The notes under the pieces: model-generated
The model's input: only the letters and a program-made list of their open reading frames with translations
Database searches by the model: none
Told to the model about the DNA's origin: nothing
Program-made: the position numbers and the translations under genes
Shown: piece after piece, positions 18,485 through 26,111 of the stretch
Layout: each line of letters starts with the position of its first letter
Position numbering within the stretch: the first letter of the stretch is position 1
Source: ZC4RG30 sp046047615
Lineage (GTDB): Bacteria; Pseudomonadota; Gammaproteobacteria; Steroidobacterales; Steroidobacteraceae
Reading direction: 5' to 3'
Assembly: GCA_046047615.1 (NCBI GenBank)
Contig: JBJOHO010000069.1
Span: forward strand, 1-53,525
Length of the DNA: 53,525 bases

Positions 18485-20089
18485 TCAGAGGCCCGGATAA
18501 TTGGGACCTGAACCGCCTTCGGGCGTGGTCCAGGTGATCTGCGCGTAGGGATCCTTGATGTCGCAGGCTTTGCAGTGCACGCAATTGGCGGCATTCACCT
18601 GCAGCCGCGGCGAGCCCCCGCCATCGTCAACCATCTCGTAGACGCCGGCGGGGCAGAAGCGCGTGCAGGGGTTGCCGTATTCCGTGGCGCAGCGCGTGGC
18701 GCAGATCGAGGTGTCGGCCACCTTGAGGTGGACGGGCTGCCGCTCGTCGTGGGCAGTCGACGCCAGGAACACGGAAGCCAGGCGGTCACGGGGGGGCAAT
18801 TCGCGCTCCACCCAGCCCCGGTCCGGCGACGTGAACGCGTCGAGCCGCGCCAGTTCGGTGTTGCTGCGATGGCCGAGGGTCCACGGCGTGCGCCCGCCGG
18901 CCAGGGTCTCGAGTGCGCCATTGGCCATGCCCGCCCACAGGCCGCCCTTGAAGCCGGGCTTGATGTTGCGCACCTTGCGCAGCTCCTGCCCGCCGGCGCT
19001 GGCACGCCAGCGCGCATCGAAGCCCGCGGTGCCGCCGGTTTCCACCACGTGTTCCGCTGCCAGCATGCCACTGCGCAGTGCCTGGTGGATGCCTTTGATC
19101 TTGGGGAAATTGAGCGTTCCGGCAGCGTCGCCGACCAGCAGGGCCCCGGGCATGTCCATGCGCGGCAGCGACTGCCAGCCGCCCGCGGCGATGGTGCGTG
19201 CGCCGGCAGCGATGACCTCACCGCCGTCGAGCAGGGCGCGCAGCGACGGGTGATGCTTGAACTGCTGGAAGGCCTCGAAGGGGCTGAAGCGCGGGTCCAG
19301 GTAGTCCAGGCCGGCGACGAACCCGACGTAGGCACGGTCGCCGCCGAGGTGGTAGACGAAACTGCCGCCGTAGGTGCCGGTGTCCAGCGGCCAGCCCACG
19401 GTGTGCTGCACGAGGCCGGCCTCGGTGCGCCCGGCGGGCAGCTGCCACAACTCCTTCATGCCCAGCGCGTAGGTCTGCGGTGAACGGTCCTGGTCCAGCG
19501 CGTAGCGGGCAATGAGGGTCTTGGACAGCGAGCCGCGGCAGCCTTCAGCCAGCACCGTGGTGCGGGCGCGGATCTCCGGGCCGGGGGCGAAATCCGGACC
19601 TGGCGTCCCGTCGCGCTCGAGGCCCATGTCGCCGACCTGCACCCCCGCCACGGCGCCCGACGCGTCGAACAGCACGGACGCGCCGGCAAAACCTGCAATC
19701 ACATCGACCCCCAGACCTTCCGCGACCGCCGCCAGTTGTGGCGTCAGTTGGCCCAGCGAGATGATGAGGTTGCCCGCATTGTGCTGCTGGGGCGGGATCG
19801 GCAGGCGTACCCGGCCACGGCGTGTCAGCAGCGCGAATTCATCGCGCAGGACAGGCACGCAGGTGGCGGGCGGCGACTCGCGCCACCCTGGCACGAGCGC
19901 GTCAAGCGGACCGGGCTCGAGCACAGCACCCGACAGCGCATGGCTGCCAATCGCCGCGGCTTTCTCCAGCAGGCAGACGCTGCGCGATGCGTCCAGCTGC
20001 TTGAGCCGGATGGCGCAGGCGAGGCCTGCCGGACCGCCACCGACGACGAGGACGTCGTACTCCATCACGTCGCGTTCGATCGAGCCCAT
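18485..20089 (-). CDS. etfD: Electron-transfer flavoprotein:ubiquinone oxidoreductase
   Basis: Membrane-associated enzyme of about 534 residues that passes electrons from ETF (fatty-acid and amino-acid oxidation) to ubiquinone. The FAD-binding VVGGGPAGLACAIRLKQL is at the N-terminus. The C-terminal 4Fe-4S ferredoxin-like domain shows CATEYGNPCTRFCPAGVYEM and CVHCKACDIKDP. ATG 20089 gives MGSIERDVMEYDV, matching the usual family beginning; ATG 20065 is an alternative. Neither has a good ribosome site. It follows plsC at 100 bp and abuts mgtE. Confidence 0.95.
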   Translation of the reverse strand: MGSIERDVMEYDVLVVGGGPAGLACAIRLKQLDASRSVCLLEKAAAIGSHALSGAVLEPGPLDALVPGWRESPPATCVPVLRDEFALLTRRGRVRLPIPPQQHNAGNLIISLGQLTPQLAAVAEGLGVDVIAGFAGASVLFDASGAVAGVQVGDMGLERDGTPGPDFAPGPEIRARTTVLAEGCRGSLSKTLIARYALDQDRSPQTYALGMKELWQLPAGRTEAGLVQHTVGWPLDTGTYGGSFVYHLGGDRAYVGFVAGLDYLDPRFSPFEAFQQFKHHPSLRALLDGGEVIAAGARTIAAGGWQSLPRMDMPGALLVGDAAGTLNFPKIKGIHQALRSGMLAAEHVVETGGTAGFDARWRASAGGQELRKVRNIKPGFKGGLWAGMANGALETLAGGRTPWTLGHRSNTELARLDAFTSPDRGWVERELPPRDRLASVFLASTAHDERQPVHLKVADTSICATRCATEYGNPCTRFCPAGVYEMVDDGGGSPRLQVNAANCVHCKACDIKDPYAQITWTTPEGGSGPNYPGL

Positions 20090-20188
20090 CACGGTACCGT
20101 CCGTCCAGTTCGCAGCGGGGCGCAAGTAGACCACAGCAGGCAGGGCTGCTCCACCGGTATGAACCGCCGCTGGCGCCGGTGGGCCGGC

Positions 20189-20956
20189 TCAGTCTTCGGG
20201 GTGCAGATCCGGCTCGTCCAGCCTTGCCAGGATGGCGCGCCGGGCGCGCTGCCGAAGGTCGGTGACAGGGTCGTCTGCAGACGAGGTGAGGGGGGGGGTG
20301 AGTTCGACCTCGATGAGGCCCGGCCGCGGCCAGCTGCCGTCCGGCGGGAGTGCCCGCCGGGTACCGCGGATCACGCAGGGCACCACGGGGCAACCGGCCT
20401 TGACGGCAGTCACGAACGCGCCGGAGTGGAAGCGCAACAAGCCCGGCTCGGGCGCAAAAGTGCCCTCCGGGAAGAAACCCAGCGACGCGCCCTGTGCAGC
20501 CGCACGCAGGACGCGGAGCGCGTCGCGCGCACCCGCGCGGGTCTGTTTGCGCTCGACGAACTGCGAACCGATCCGGCGCAGCATCAGGCCGGCCAAGGGG
20601 ACGCCGTCCATTTCGCGCTTGATCACGAAGCCGAAGCGCGGCGGCAGCGCTGCCTTCATCACCGGTCCATCAATGTAGCTCGCGTGGTTGGCCACGACGA
20701 TGCAGGGACCTTCCGGCAGGTTCTCGGCATGCAGCAGGCGCAGGCGGTACCCCGCCAGCCAGAGGAACAGCCGGGACGCCTGGTGGGCGACCTGCCGCCG
20801 CATTGCCATGCCGGGCAGCAGCAGCACGGCCAGGACCAGCAGCAGCGAGATCACCGTGAACACCGCGACGGCATAGGCGGTGTAGGGCACCGCCAGGAGC
20901 AGGGGCCACGGCCGGAGATCGCCTGACTTGAGGCCTGAGCTGTCGTGGGCTGCCAA
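20189..20956 (-). CDS. 1-acyl-sn-glycerol-3-phosphate acyltransferase family (PlsC-like)
   Basis: Membrane acyltransferase predicted to acylate lysophosphatidate or a related lipid. A hydrophobic N-terminal segment (about 17-49) precedes the catalytic NHASYID (His91, Asp96) and FPEGT at 162-166, the two defining motifs. No ATG fits the N-terminus; the best start is TTG 20956, giving 255 residues. In-frame GTG further upstream is also possible. A terminator-like hairpin (20981-21020) lies immediately upstream on the same strand and could act as an attenuator. It probably heads an operon with etfD and mgtE. Confidence 0.88.
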   Translation of the reverse strand: MAAHDSSGLKSGDLRPWPLLLAVPYTAYAVAVFTVISLLLVLAVLLLPGMAMRRQVAHQASRLFLWLAGYRLRLLHAENLPEGPCIVVANHASYIDGPVMKAALPPRFGFVIKREMDGVPLAGLMLRRIGSQFVERKQTRAGARDALRVLRAAAQGASLGFFPEGTFAPEPGLLRFHSGAFVTAVKAGCPVVPCVIRGTRRALPPDGSWPRPGLIEVELTPPLTSSADDPVTDLRQRARRAILARLDEPDLHPED

Positions 20957-20980
20957 CTTGTGACCCGATTCTCTGTATGT

Positions 20981-21020
20981 AAAAGGCCCCGTGCTTGTTG
21001 TGATGGCGGTCACGGGGGCC
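20981..21020 (-). terminator. Terminator-like hairpin in the plsC leader
   Basis: On the minus strand GGCCCCCGTG (21020-21011) pairs with CACGGGGCC (20993-20985), with one bulge, and is followed by TTTT (20984-20981). It lies about 25 bases before the proposed TTG start of the acyltransferase gene and within the divergent gap to xerD. It could attenuate plsC or end a short upstream transcript. Confidence 0.5.
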
Positions 21021-21075
21021 GTGGGAGGGCTTGACCATACTGCGGCGGAACCCGTAACGCCACCCGAGCGACACC

Positions 21076-22011
21076 GTGAACCGCACAGCAACCGCCCTTG
21101 CCCTGAGCAGCCCCGCCGGAGAGTCCTCCGATGACGCGGTGAGCCGGTTCCTCGACGCTGTCTGGATGGAGCGCGGCCTGTCGGCCAACACGCTGCAGGC
21201 CTATCGCGCCGACCTGCTGGCCCTGTCCCGCTGGTTGGCCGCGCGCGGCGTGGCGATCCAGGTCTGCACCCGGCAGGACGTCCTCGATTTCATCGCCTGC
21301 CGCGTGGAGGCCGGTGCACGGCCCCGGTCCACTGCGCGCCAGCTGTCCTCGTTCCGGCGCTTCTTCCGCCACCTGCTGCGCGAGGGGCTCCTGCACGAGG
21401 ATCCGACGTCGCAGATCGCCATGCCCAAGATCGGCCGGTCGCTGCCGAAGTCGCTTTCCGAGGACGAGGTGGAGTCCCTGCTGCAGGCACCCGCGGTGGT
21501 GGATCCTCTGGGCTGCCGCGACCGGGCGATGCTGGAAGTGCTCTACGCCACGGGACTTCGCGTTTCGGAGTTGGTCGGCCTGCGGCACGGCCAGTTGAAC
21601 CTCAACCAAGGCGTCATCCGCATCAGTGGCAAGGGCAACCGCGAGCGGCTGATTCCCTTGGGCGATGAGGCCGTGCGCTGGCTGCAGGAGTTCATCGGCG
21701 GTGCGCGCAACGAGATACTGCTCGACCGCAGCACGGATTACCTGTTCCCGACGCGGCGCGGCGACCGCATGACGCGGCAGGCGTTCTGGCACATCATCAA
21801 GCGCTACGCACGCAAGGCCGGTGTGGACAAGGAACTCTCACCGCACACGCTGCGCCACGCCTTCGCCACACACCTGCTGAACCATGGCGCGGACCTGCGG
21901 GTCGTGCAGATGCTGCTCGGCCACAGTGACCTGTCGACCACGCAGATCTACACGCATGTGGCGCGCGAGCGCATGAAGGAACTGCACGCCGGACATCATC
22001 CGCGCGGCTGA
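21076..22011 (+). CDS. xerD: Site-specific tyrosine recombinase XerD
   Basis: The 311-residue recombinase resolves chromosome dimers at dif with XerC during division. It has an N-terminal SAM-like core-binding domain and a catalytic domain with Arg162 (ATGLRVSEL), Lys186 (SGKGNRER), His257 and Arg260 (HTLRHAFATHLL), His283 (LGHSDLSTTQ) and nucleophile Tyr292 (IYTHV). The start is GTG 21076. A TTGACC at 21031 may belong to its promoter. I call it XerD rather than XerC because dsbC follows, as in the common xerD-dsbC pair. Confidence 0.94.
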   Translation: MNRTATALALSSPAGESSDDAVSRFLDAVWMERGLSANTLQAYRADLLALSRWLAARGVAIQVCTRQDVLDFIACRVEAGARPRSTARQLSSFRRFFRHLLREGLLHEDPTSQIAMPKIGRSLPKSLSEDEVESLLQAPAVVDPLGCRDRAMLEVLYATGLRVSELVGLRHGQLNLNQGVIRISGKGNRERLIPLGDEAVRWLQEFIGGARNEILLDRSTDYLFPTRRGDRMTRQAFWHIIKRYARKAGVDKELSPHTLRHAFATHLLNHGADLRVVQMLLGHSDLSTTQIYTHVARERMKELHAGHHPRG

Positions 22012-22016
22012 TCCGC

Positions 22017-22022
22017 TAGACT
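22017..22022 (+). promoter_or_regulatory. Candidate -10 box (TAGACT) for dsbC
   Basis: TAGACT lies just after the xerD stop and would place the start near 22029, giving a leader of about 38 bases with AGGGT before ATG 22067. No strong -35 was identified. Confidence 0.35.
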
Positions 22023-22066
22023 GCCCGCTGCATTCCACCTGCAAGGCGCCACGCGCCAGGGTAGCC

Positions 22067-22864
22067 ATGTTCCGTCCTGCGCTGCTGTTGTTGTCCGTCG
22101 TCCTGCCGCTGGCTGCCTGTGGCCAGTCTCCCGACACACAACCTCGCGCGCCCGTGGCAGCAACGCCCGGCGGACCCGCCGGAGCAGACGAGGCGGTCCC
22201 CCCGGGAGACCCGCGCATCGCCCTCGCTGCGAAGATCCCCGGCGCGCGTCCGCAGGACCTTCGGCCCAGCCCCATCGCCGGTTTGTACGAAATCACCCAC
22301 GAGGCCTCCGTCTCCTACATCTCGGCCGACGGCAGGCACATTGTGGGCGGTGACATCTTCGCGGTCGGTGCCAACGGCGATTTTCCCAACCTCACGGAAA
22401 AGCGCCGCAACGAGCTGCGCCTGAAGATGTTGGGCGACGTGGCAGAGACCGAGATGGTGGTGTTTGGCGATGCCGGCCTGAAGCACACCATCACGGTGTT
22501 CACCGATGTCGATTGCCAGTGGTGCCGCAAGTTGCACTCGGAAATCGCCGACTACAACAGGCACGGCATCCGCGTGCGTTACCTGGCGTGGCCGCGCACC
22601 GGGCCGGCCACGGAATCATGGCAGAAGGCGGAAAGGGTCTGGTGCGCCGGCGACAAGGCCGATGCCTTGGCCCGGGCCAAGCGCGGCGAAGCGCTGCGCA
22701 CGGCAGCCTGCGCCGGCAACCCGGTACAGAAACACTGGGACCTCGGGCGCAAGCTGGGCGTGCAGGGCACGCCCGGCCTGGTCCTCGAAACCGGCGAGTT
22801 GCTGCCGGGGTATGTTCCGGCCGCCGAACTGGCTTCGCACCTCGACGGCGCGGCCGGCGGCTGA
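22067..22864 (+). CDS. dsbC: Thiol:disulfide interchange protein DsbC, predicted lipoprotein
   Basis: Protein of 265 residues that isomerises non-native disulfides in the periplasm. The N-terminus MFRPALLLLSVVLPLAAC is a lipoprotein signal with Cys18 as the acylation site, whereas E. coli DsbC is soluble. A DsbC-type dimerisation region comes first, then the thioredoxin-fold CQWC at 150-153, a second cysteine pair in the helical insert, and cis-Pro in GTPG. It lies 55 bp after xerD in the usual xerD-dsbC arrangement and is convergent with fdxA. Confidence 0.93.
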   Translation: MFRPALLLLSVVLPLAACGQSPDTQPRAPVAATPGGPAGADEAVPPGDPRIALAAKIPGARPQDLRPSPIAGLYEITHEASVSYISADGRHIVGGDIFAVGANGDFPNLTEKRRNELRLKMLGDVAETEMVVFGDAGLKHTITVFTDVDCQWCRKLHSEIADYNRHGIRVRYLAWPRTGPATESWQKAERVWCAGDKADALARAKRGEALRTAACAGNPVQKHWDLGRKLGVQGTPGLVLETGELLPGYVPAAELASHLDGAAGG

Positions 22865-22872
22865 GGCGCTCT

Positions 22873-23196
22873 TCAGCGCTCGAGCAGGCCCTTTTTGCCG
22901 GGCTTGCCCTTCCAGTCCTCCGCGTCGGCAGGTGCCGGCTTCTTTTCGGTGATCACCGGCCACTGCTTGGCGAGCTCGGCATTGAGCTTGAGGAAATCCT
23001 TCTGGTCGGCCGGCACCTCATCTTCCGAGAAGATGGCTTCGGCCGGGCATTCCGGCTCGCACAGGGTGCAGTCGATGCACTCATCCGGGTCGATGACCAG
23101 GAAGTTGGGGCCTTCATGGAAGCAGTCGACCGGGCAGACCTCGACGCAATCCATGAACTTGCACTTGATGCAGTTTTCCGTGACGACGAACGCCAT
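22873..23196 (-). CDS. fdxA: 7Fe ferredoxin, FdxA type (3Fe-4S and 4Fe-4S)
   Basis: Small electron carrier of 107 residues. Cys9, Cys17 and Cys50 match ligands of the 3Fe-4S cluster, and Cys21, Cys40, Cys43 and Cys46 those of the 4Fe-4S cluster of Azotobacter ferredoxin I. Cys12 and Cys25 are the usual extra cysteines. The Lys/Pro-rich C-terminal extension is typical. ATG 23196 follows GAGGG; an in-frame GTG two codons earlier is less likely. It is convergent with dsbC and downstream of the NUDIX gene by 26 bp. Confidence 0.95.
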   Translation of the reverse strand: MAFVVTENCIKCKFMDCVEVCPVDCFHEGPNFLVIDPDECIDCTLCEPECPAEAIFSEDEVPADQKDFLKLNAELAKQWPVITEKKPAPADAEDWKGKPGKKGLLER

Positions 23197-23222
23197 GCGC
23201 ACAACCCTCGTTTGTCAGCCCG

Positions 23223-23774
23223 TCATTGTGCCATGCGCCGGGTGAGTTCGGTCAGGTGGTGGCCCTCCCGGCCGGCGTCCCGGTCAGCCAGGTAACGCTC
23301 CAGGGCAAACCGGGTGGACGGGAAGGCGATGTCCTGCCACGGGATGTCGTCCGGGTGCACCAGTGCCGTGTCCAGGCTTTCCGGTCCGGCGGCGTGCGCC
23401 CCGTCGACCAGCTCGGCCCGGAAGAACACATGCACCTGATGGGCGTGGGTGATGTTGCAGACCGCCAGCAGCGAGCCGATGCGTACTGTGGCGCAGGCTT
23501 CCTCGAGGCACTCGCGTGCCGCCCCGGCTTCCAGGGTCTCGCCGTTCTCAAGAAAGCCGGCCGGGATCGTCCAGAAGCCGTGGCGCGGTTCGATGGCCCG
23601 CTTGCAGATCAGGAGCCGGTCGCCCAGCGCCGGAACGCAGCCGACCACGATGCGCGGATTCTGGTAGTGGATGGTGCCGCAGCGCTCGCACAGCACGCGC
23701 GGCAGGTGGTCCCCCTCGGGGACGCGCGTCGTGGTGCGCTCGCCACAATGGCTGCAGAACGTCATTGAACTCAT
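23223..23774 (-). CDS. NUDIX hydrolase with N-terminal zinc ribbon
   Basis: The protein has 183 residues. A zinc ribbon (Cys7, Cys10, Cys29, Cys32) is followed by HYQNPRIVVGC and a Nudix box from Gly73 (GFLENGETLEAGAARECLEEA), in which the usual Gly after EEA is Cys. The layout resembles zinc-ribbon Nudix enzymes related to NudC-type NAD(H) pyrophosphatases, but lacks the long N-terminal domain. The substrate is not predictable. ATG 23774 lacks a ribosome site but has TACACT six bases upstream. It lies just downstream of the tRNA-Leu gene on the same strand. Confidence 0.88.
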   Translation of the reverse strand: MSSMTFCSHCGERTTTRVPEGDHLPRVLCERCGTIHYQNPRIVVGCVPALGDRLLICKRAIEPRHGFWTIPAGFLENGETLEAGAARECLEEACATVRIGSLLAVCNITHAHQVHVFFRAELVDGAHAAGPESLDTALVHPDDIPWQDIAFPSTRFALERYLADRDAGREGHHLTELTRRMAQ

Positions 23775-23780
23775 GCGGCG

Positions 23781-23786
23781 AGTGTA
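23781..23786 (-). promoter_or_regulatory. -10 box (TACACT) for the NUDIX gene
   Basis: TACACT on the minus strand ends six bases before ATG 23774 and begins eight bases after the encoded CCA of tRNA-Leu. It predicts a leaderless mRNA independent of the tRNA transcript. Confidence 0.45.
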
Positions 23787-23794
23787 ACGCTGCA

Positions 23795-23881
23795 TGGTGC
23801 CGGCGGTCGGAATCGAACCGACACAGGGTTGCCCCTGGCAGATTTTGAGTCTGCTGCGTCTACCAGTTTCGCCACGCCGGC
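23795..23881 (-). tRNA. tRNA-Leu, anticodon CAA
   Basis: The minus strand folds as a complete class II tRNA of 87 bases: a 7-bp acceptor stem beginning GCCGGCG, a D arm with AAACTGGTAGA, an anticodon stem GCAGA/TCTGC with loop CTCAAAA (anticodon CAA, reading UUG), a long variable arm CAGGGGCAACCCTG, a T arm with TTCGATT, discriminator A and an encoded CCA. It sits between the NUDIX gene and the divergent ECF sigma gene. Confidence 0.97.
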
Positions 23882-23894
23882 GGCGAGGGTCGCC

Positions 23895-23900
23895 ATGGTA
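23895..23900 (-). promoter_or_regulatory. Candidate -10 box (TACCAT) for tRNA-Leu
   Basis: TACCAT on the minus strand lies 13 bases before the mature tRNA 5' end and is followed by a GC-rich discriminator (GGCGACCC), as is usual for stable-RNA promoters under stringent control. The -35 is weak. Confidence 0.4.
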
Positions 23901-23955
23901 AGAAAAATTCAGGATCGCGGTGCGACCTTTTCGCGGTCTCGCGCATCTTAGGGGT

Positions 23956-24591
23956 GTGAGCAGACTTGCAGACATCCAGCCGGACCCGGCCTTGCTGGCC
24001 GCCGCCACCGCCGGCGACACCGCCGCCCAGGCGCAGCTGTACCGGCTGCTCGCGGGCCCGGCGCATGCGCTGGCCCGGCGCATCGTCGGCGATGCAGCCG
24101 CCGCCGAAGACCTGCTCCAGGACAGCCTGCTGCGCGTGTTCCAGGGCCTTGGCCAGTACCGCGCCGAGGCGCCCTTCGGTCACTGGGTGCGCAGCATCGT
24201 CACCCGCGGCGGCCTGATGTACCTGCGCTCGCCCTGGCAGCGCGCGCGCCTGGCGTGGCGGACACGCCAGGAGGACGAGGACGGGCCTGTTGAAGACTCC
24301 GATGGCATCGCCGGTGGTGAGTTGCGGGATCCCGGGGCGGCGGACATCGACGCCCAGGTTGATCTCGCCCGCGCGCTGTCCCGCCTCGGGCCCGTGCCCC
24401 GTGCCGTGGTCTGGCTGCACGACGTCGAAGGCCTGACGCACGACGAGATCGCCGCAGGCTTCGGCCGGACGAGCAGTTTTTCGAAGTCGCAGCTGGCCCG
24501 TGCGCACGCCGCGTTGCGCGGCTGGCTCGATGGACACGAGACCCCGGCCTGCACGCAAGGCCGGTCGAACCAGCTGGAATCACCGACATGA
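23956..24591 (+). CDS. RNA polymerase sigma factor, ECF family
   Basis: Protein of about 211 residues with region 2 (AAAEDLLQDSLLRVFQGLGQY) and region 4 (DVEGLTHDEIAAGFGRTSSFSKSQLARAH), separated by a variable linker, and no region 1 or 3. This defines an extracytoplasmic-function sigma factor directing RNA polymerase to a small regulon. I chose GTG 23956; an upstream ATG (23920) would run through sequence lacking conservation. It overlaps the next gene at ATGA, forming an operon with a single-pass membrane protein and a PDZ protein, which is the usual sigma/anti-sigma layout. Confidence 0.88.
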   Translation: MSRLADIQPDPALLAAATAGDTAAQAQLYRLLAGPAHALARRIVGDAAAAEDLLQDSLLRVFQGLGQYRAEAPFGHWVRSIVTRGGLMYLRSPWQRARLAWRTRQEDEDGPVEDSDGIAGGELRDPGAADIDAQVDLARALSRLGPVPRAVVWLHDVEGLTHDEIAAGFGRTSSFSKSQLARAHAALRGWLDGHETPACTQGRSNQLESPT

Positions 24592-25064
24592 GTGCGCCCG
24601 ACATTCCCCCAATGCTCCAGAAGCGCCTGCAGGCGTTGGCCGCAGCCGAGGCACAGCTGCCGCCGCCCTACGGTTTCGACGAGTTCCTGCGGCGCGCGGG
24701 GGGGGCGATTGAACCGCAGCGTACGGTGCCTTGGCTGCGGGTCGCGGCCGGGGTCGCGGTGCTGGCGGTGGCCCTGGTCGGCTGGCGCCTGCTCCAGCCC
24801 GCCGACGCGCCGTGGTCGGGCGTCGCTTCCGGACAGGCCGGGCTTGCGGCGGAGGCTGCCGGCGAACCGGCACGCGTGAAGGCCGGCACGGCTGTTGCGC
24901 GGGCCGACCTTGAGGACCAGATCGCGCTGATCGACGCCCTGCTGAGCGAGGCGCGGGTCAGCGGTGGTGCTGATGAAAACATCCGCGCGATGCAGGAAAG
25001 CCGCAGCCTCCTGGTCGATGGCCTGCAGCGCGTGGCCTGGGCCGAAGCCCTGATCGAAGACTGA
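24588..25064 (+). CDS. Single-pass membrane protein, putative anti-sigma factor
   Basis: Product of 158 residues. The N-terminal 45 residues are cytoplasmic-like and include PPYGFDEFLRRA; one transmembrane helix spans about 46-66 (LRVAAGVAVLAVALVGWRLL); the remaining 90 residues would face the periplasm and contain two helical stretches rich in Leu, Ala and Glu. No zinc anti-sigma motif (HxxxCxxC) is present. The anti-sigma role is inferred from its position, overlapping the ECF sigma gene at ATGA, and from its topology. I do not recognise a named family. Confidence 0.75.
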   Translation: MSAPDIPPMLQKRLQALAAAEAQLPPPYGFDEFLRRAGGAIEPQRTVPWLRVAAGVAVLAVALVGWRLLQPADAPWSGVASGQAGLAAEAAGEPARVKAGTAVARADLEDQIALIDALLSEARVSGGADENIRAMQESRSLLVDGLQRVAWAEALIED

Positions 25065-25088
25065 ACTCCCCTGATGAGGAAACCGACC

Positions 25089-26111
25089 ATGAAATCCGCG
25101 ATGCCCCGCGTGGCTGGCCTGCTGGCCACCACCCTCCTGTCCGGCGCCGCCTTTGCGCAGTCGCCGCCGTCGCCGCCATCGCCACCACCACCGCCGGCTG
25201 CGCCCACAGCGGATCCGCAGGTGGAACGGCAGCTCGAGGCGGCCCGCGAGCGGCTTGAGGCTGCAGCCCGCGAAGTGGCCGAACTGACGGCGCGGGCCGG
25301 TGGTGCGCCGGGCCGGCGCATCATGTTCAGGCAGGGCGGTCCGGCCCCGCGTGCCATGCTGGGTGTCCAGCTCGACGGCACGGCGGCCGAGGGTGGTGCA
25401 CGCGTCGCCGATGTGAGCCCCGGCGGTGCCGCGGCCCAGGCGGGCATCCAGCCGGGCGACGTGATCATCGCGCTCGACGGGCAGGACCTTGCCAAGGCCG
25501 AGGATCCGGCCAAGCTCGTCGTCGAGCGGATGCGGACCCATCAGCCAGAAACCAAGCTGAAAGTGCGTGTCCTGCGTGCCGGCAAGCCCCGGGACTTCGA
25601 GCTCATGCCGCGTCGCGGCCCGGGGGTGGAGCGCGAGATCGAGGTGAATGTGCGACCCGGCCCCGAGGGCCAGGGGGGACGCATCATCGAGCGGCGCATC
25701 GTGCGCCGCGGCCCGGGCGGCGAGCAGGTCGTCGAGCGGGAAGACACCCTGCCGGGCGGTCCCGGGATGCGCTGGCTGGAGCGGCGCGACGGCGAGGGGC
25801 CACCGCCCGTGGTCAATTTCACCTTGGCGGGTCCGGGCCGCGCGCTCGGCGACCTGGAACTGGTGACCGTCACGCCACGGCTGGGCAGCTATTTCGGCGC
25901 CAGGACCGGCGTGCTGGTCGTGCGCGCCGGTGCGCCGGCGCTCAAGCTGGAGGAGGGCGACGTGCTGCAGGCCATCGACAGCCGCGAACCCGCCACGGCT
26001 GCACACGCCACGCGCATCCTGCGTTCCTACCGTCCCGGGGAGACGCTGACCCTGAAGGTCCTGCGGGATCGCAAGTCCCAGACGCTGGCGGTCACGCTGC
26101 CCGGCGGCTGA
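25089..26111 (+). CDS. Periplasmic protein with two PDZ domains
   Basis: The protein has 340 residues. A Sec signal peptide ends near LSGAAFAQ, followed by a Pro-rich stretch and a short coiled-coil-like segment (about 38-70). The first PDZ domain (about 83-180) starts AMLGVQLDG and includes GGAAAQAGIQPGDVI. A central Arg/Gly/Glu-rich linker follows, then a second PDZ-like region (about 247-340) with VVRAGAPALKLEEGDVLQAI. There is no protease domain. GAGGAAA precedes ATG 25089. As third gene of the sigma/membrane protein operon it is a candidate periplasmic sensor or ligand for the putative anti-sigma factor. Its last 20 bp overlap the convergent asnB-like gene. Confidence 0.85.
   Translation: MKSAMPRVAGLLATTLLSGAAFAQSPPSPPSPPPPPAAPTADPQVERQLEAARERLEAAAREVAELTARAGGAPGRRIMFRQGGPAPRAMLGVQLDGTAAEGGARVADVSPGGAAAQAGIQPGDVIIALDGQDLAKAEDPAKLVVERMRTHQPETKLKVRVLRAGKPRDFELMPRRGPGVEREIEVNVRPGPEGQGGRIIERRIVRRGPGGEQVVEREDTLPGGPGMRWLERRDGEGPPPVVNFTLAGPGRALGDLELVTVTPRLGSYFGARTGVLVVRAGAPALKLEEGDVLQAIDSREPATAAHATRILRSYRPGETLTLKVLRDRKSQTLAVTLPGG

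Noticed and set aside
21076..22011. Phage or integron integrase
   Set aside because: It has the length and motifs of XerD, is followed by dsbC, and there are no attachment repeats or mobile genes nearby.
23795..23881. Integration site at tRNA-Leu
   Set aside because: No direct repeat of the tRNA 3' end and no integrase-bearing island next to it; flanking genes are core.
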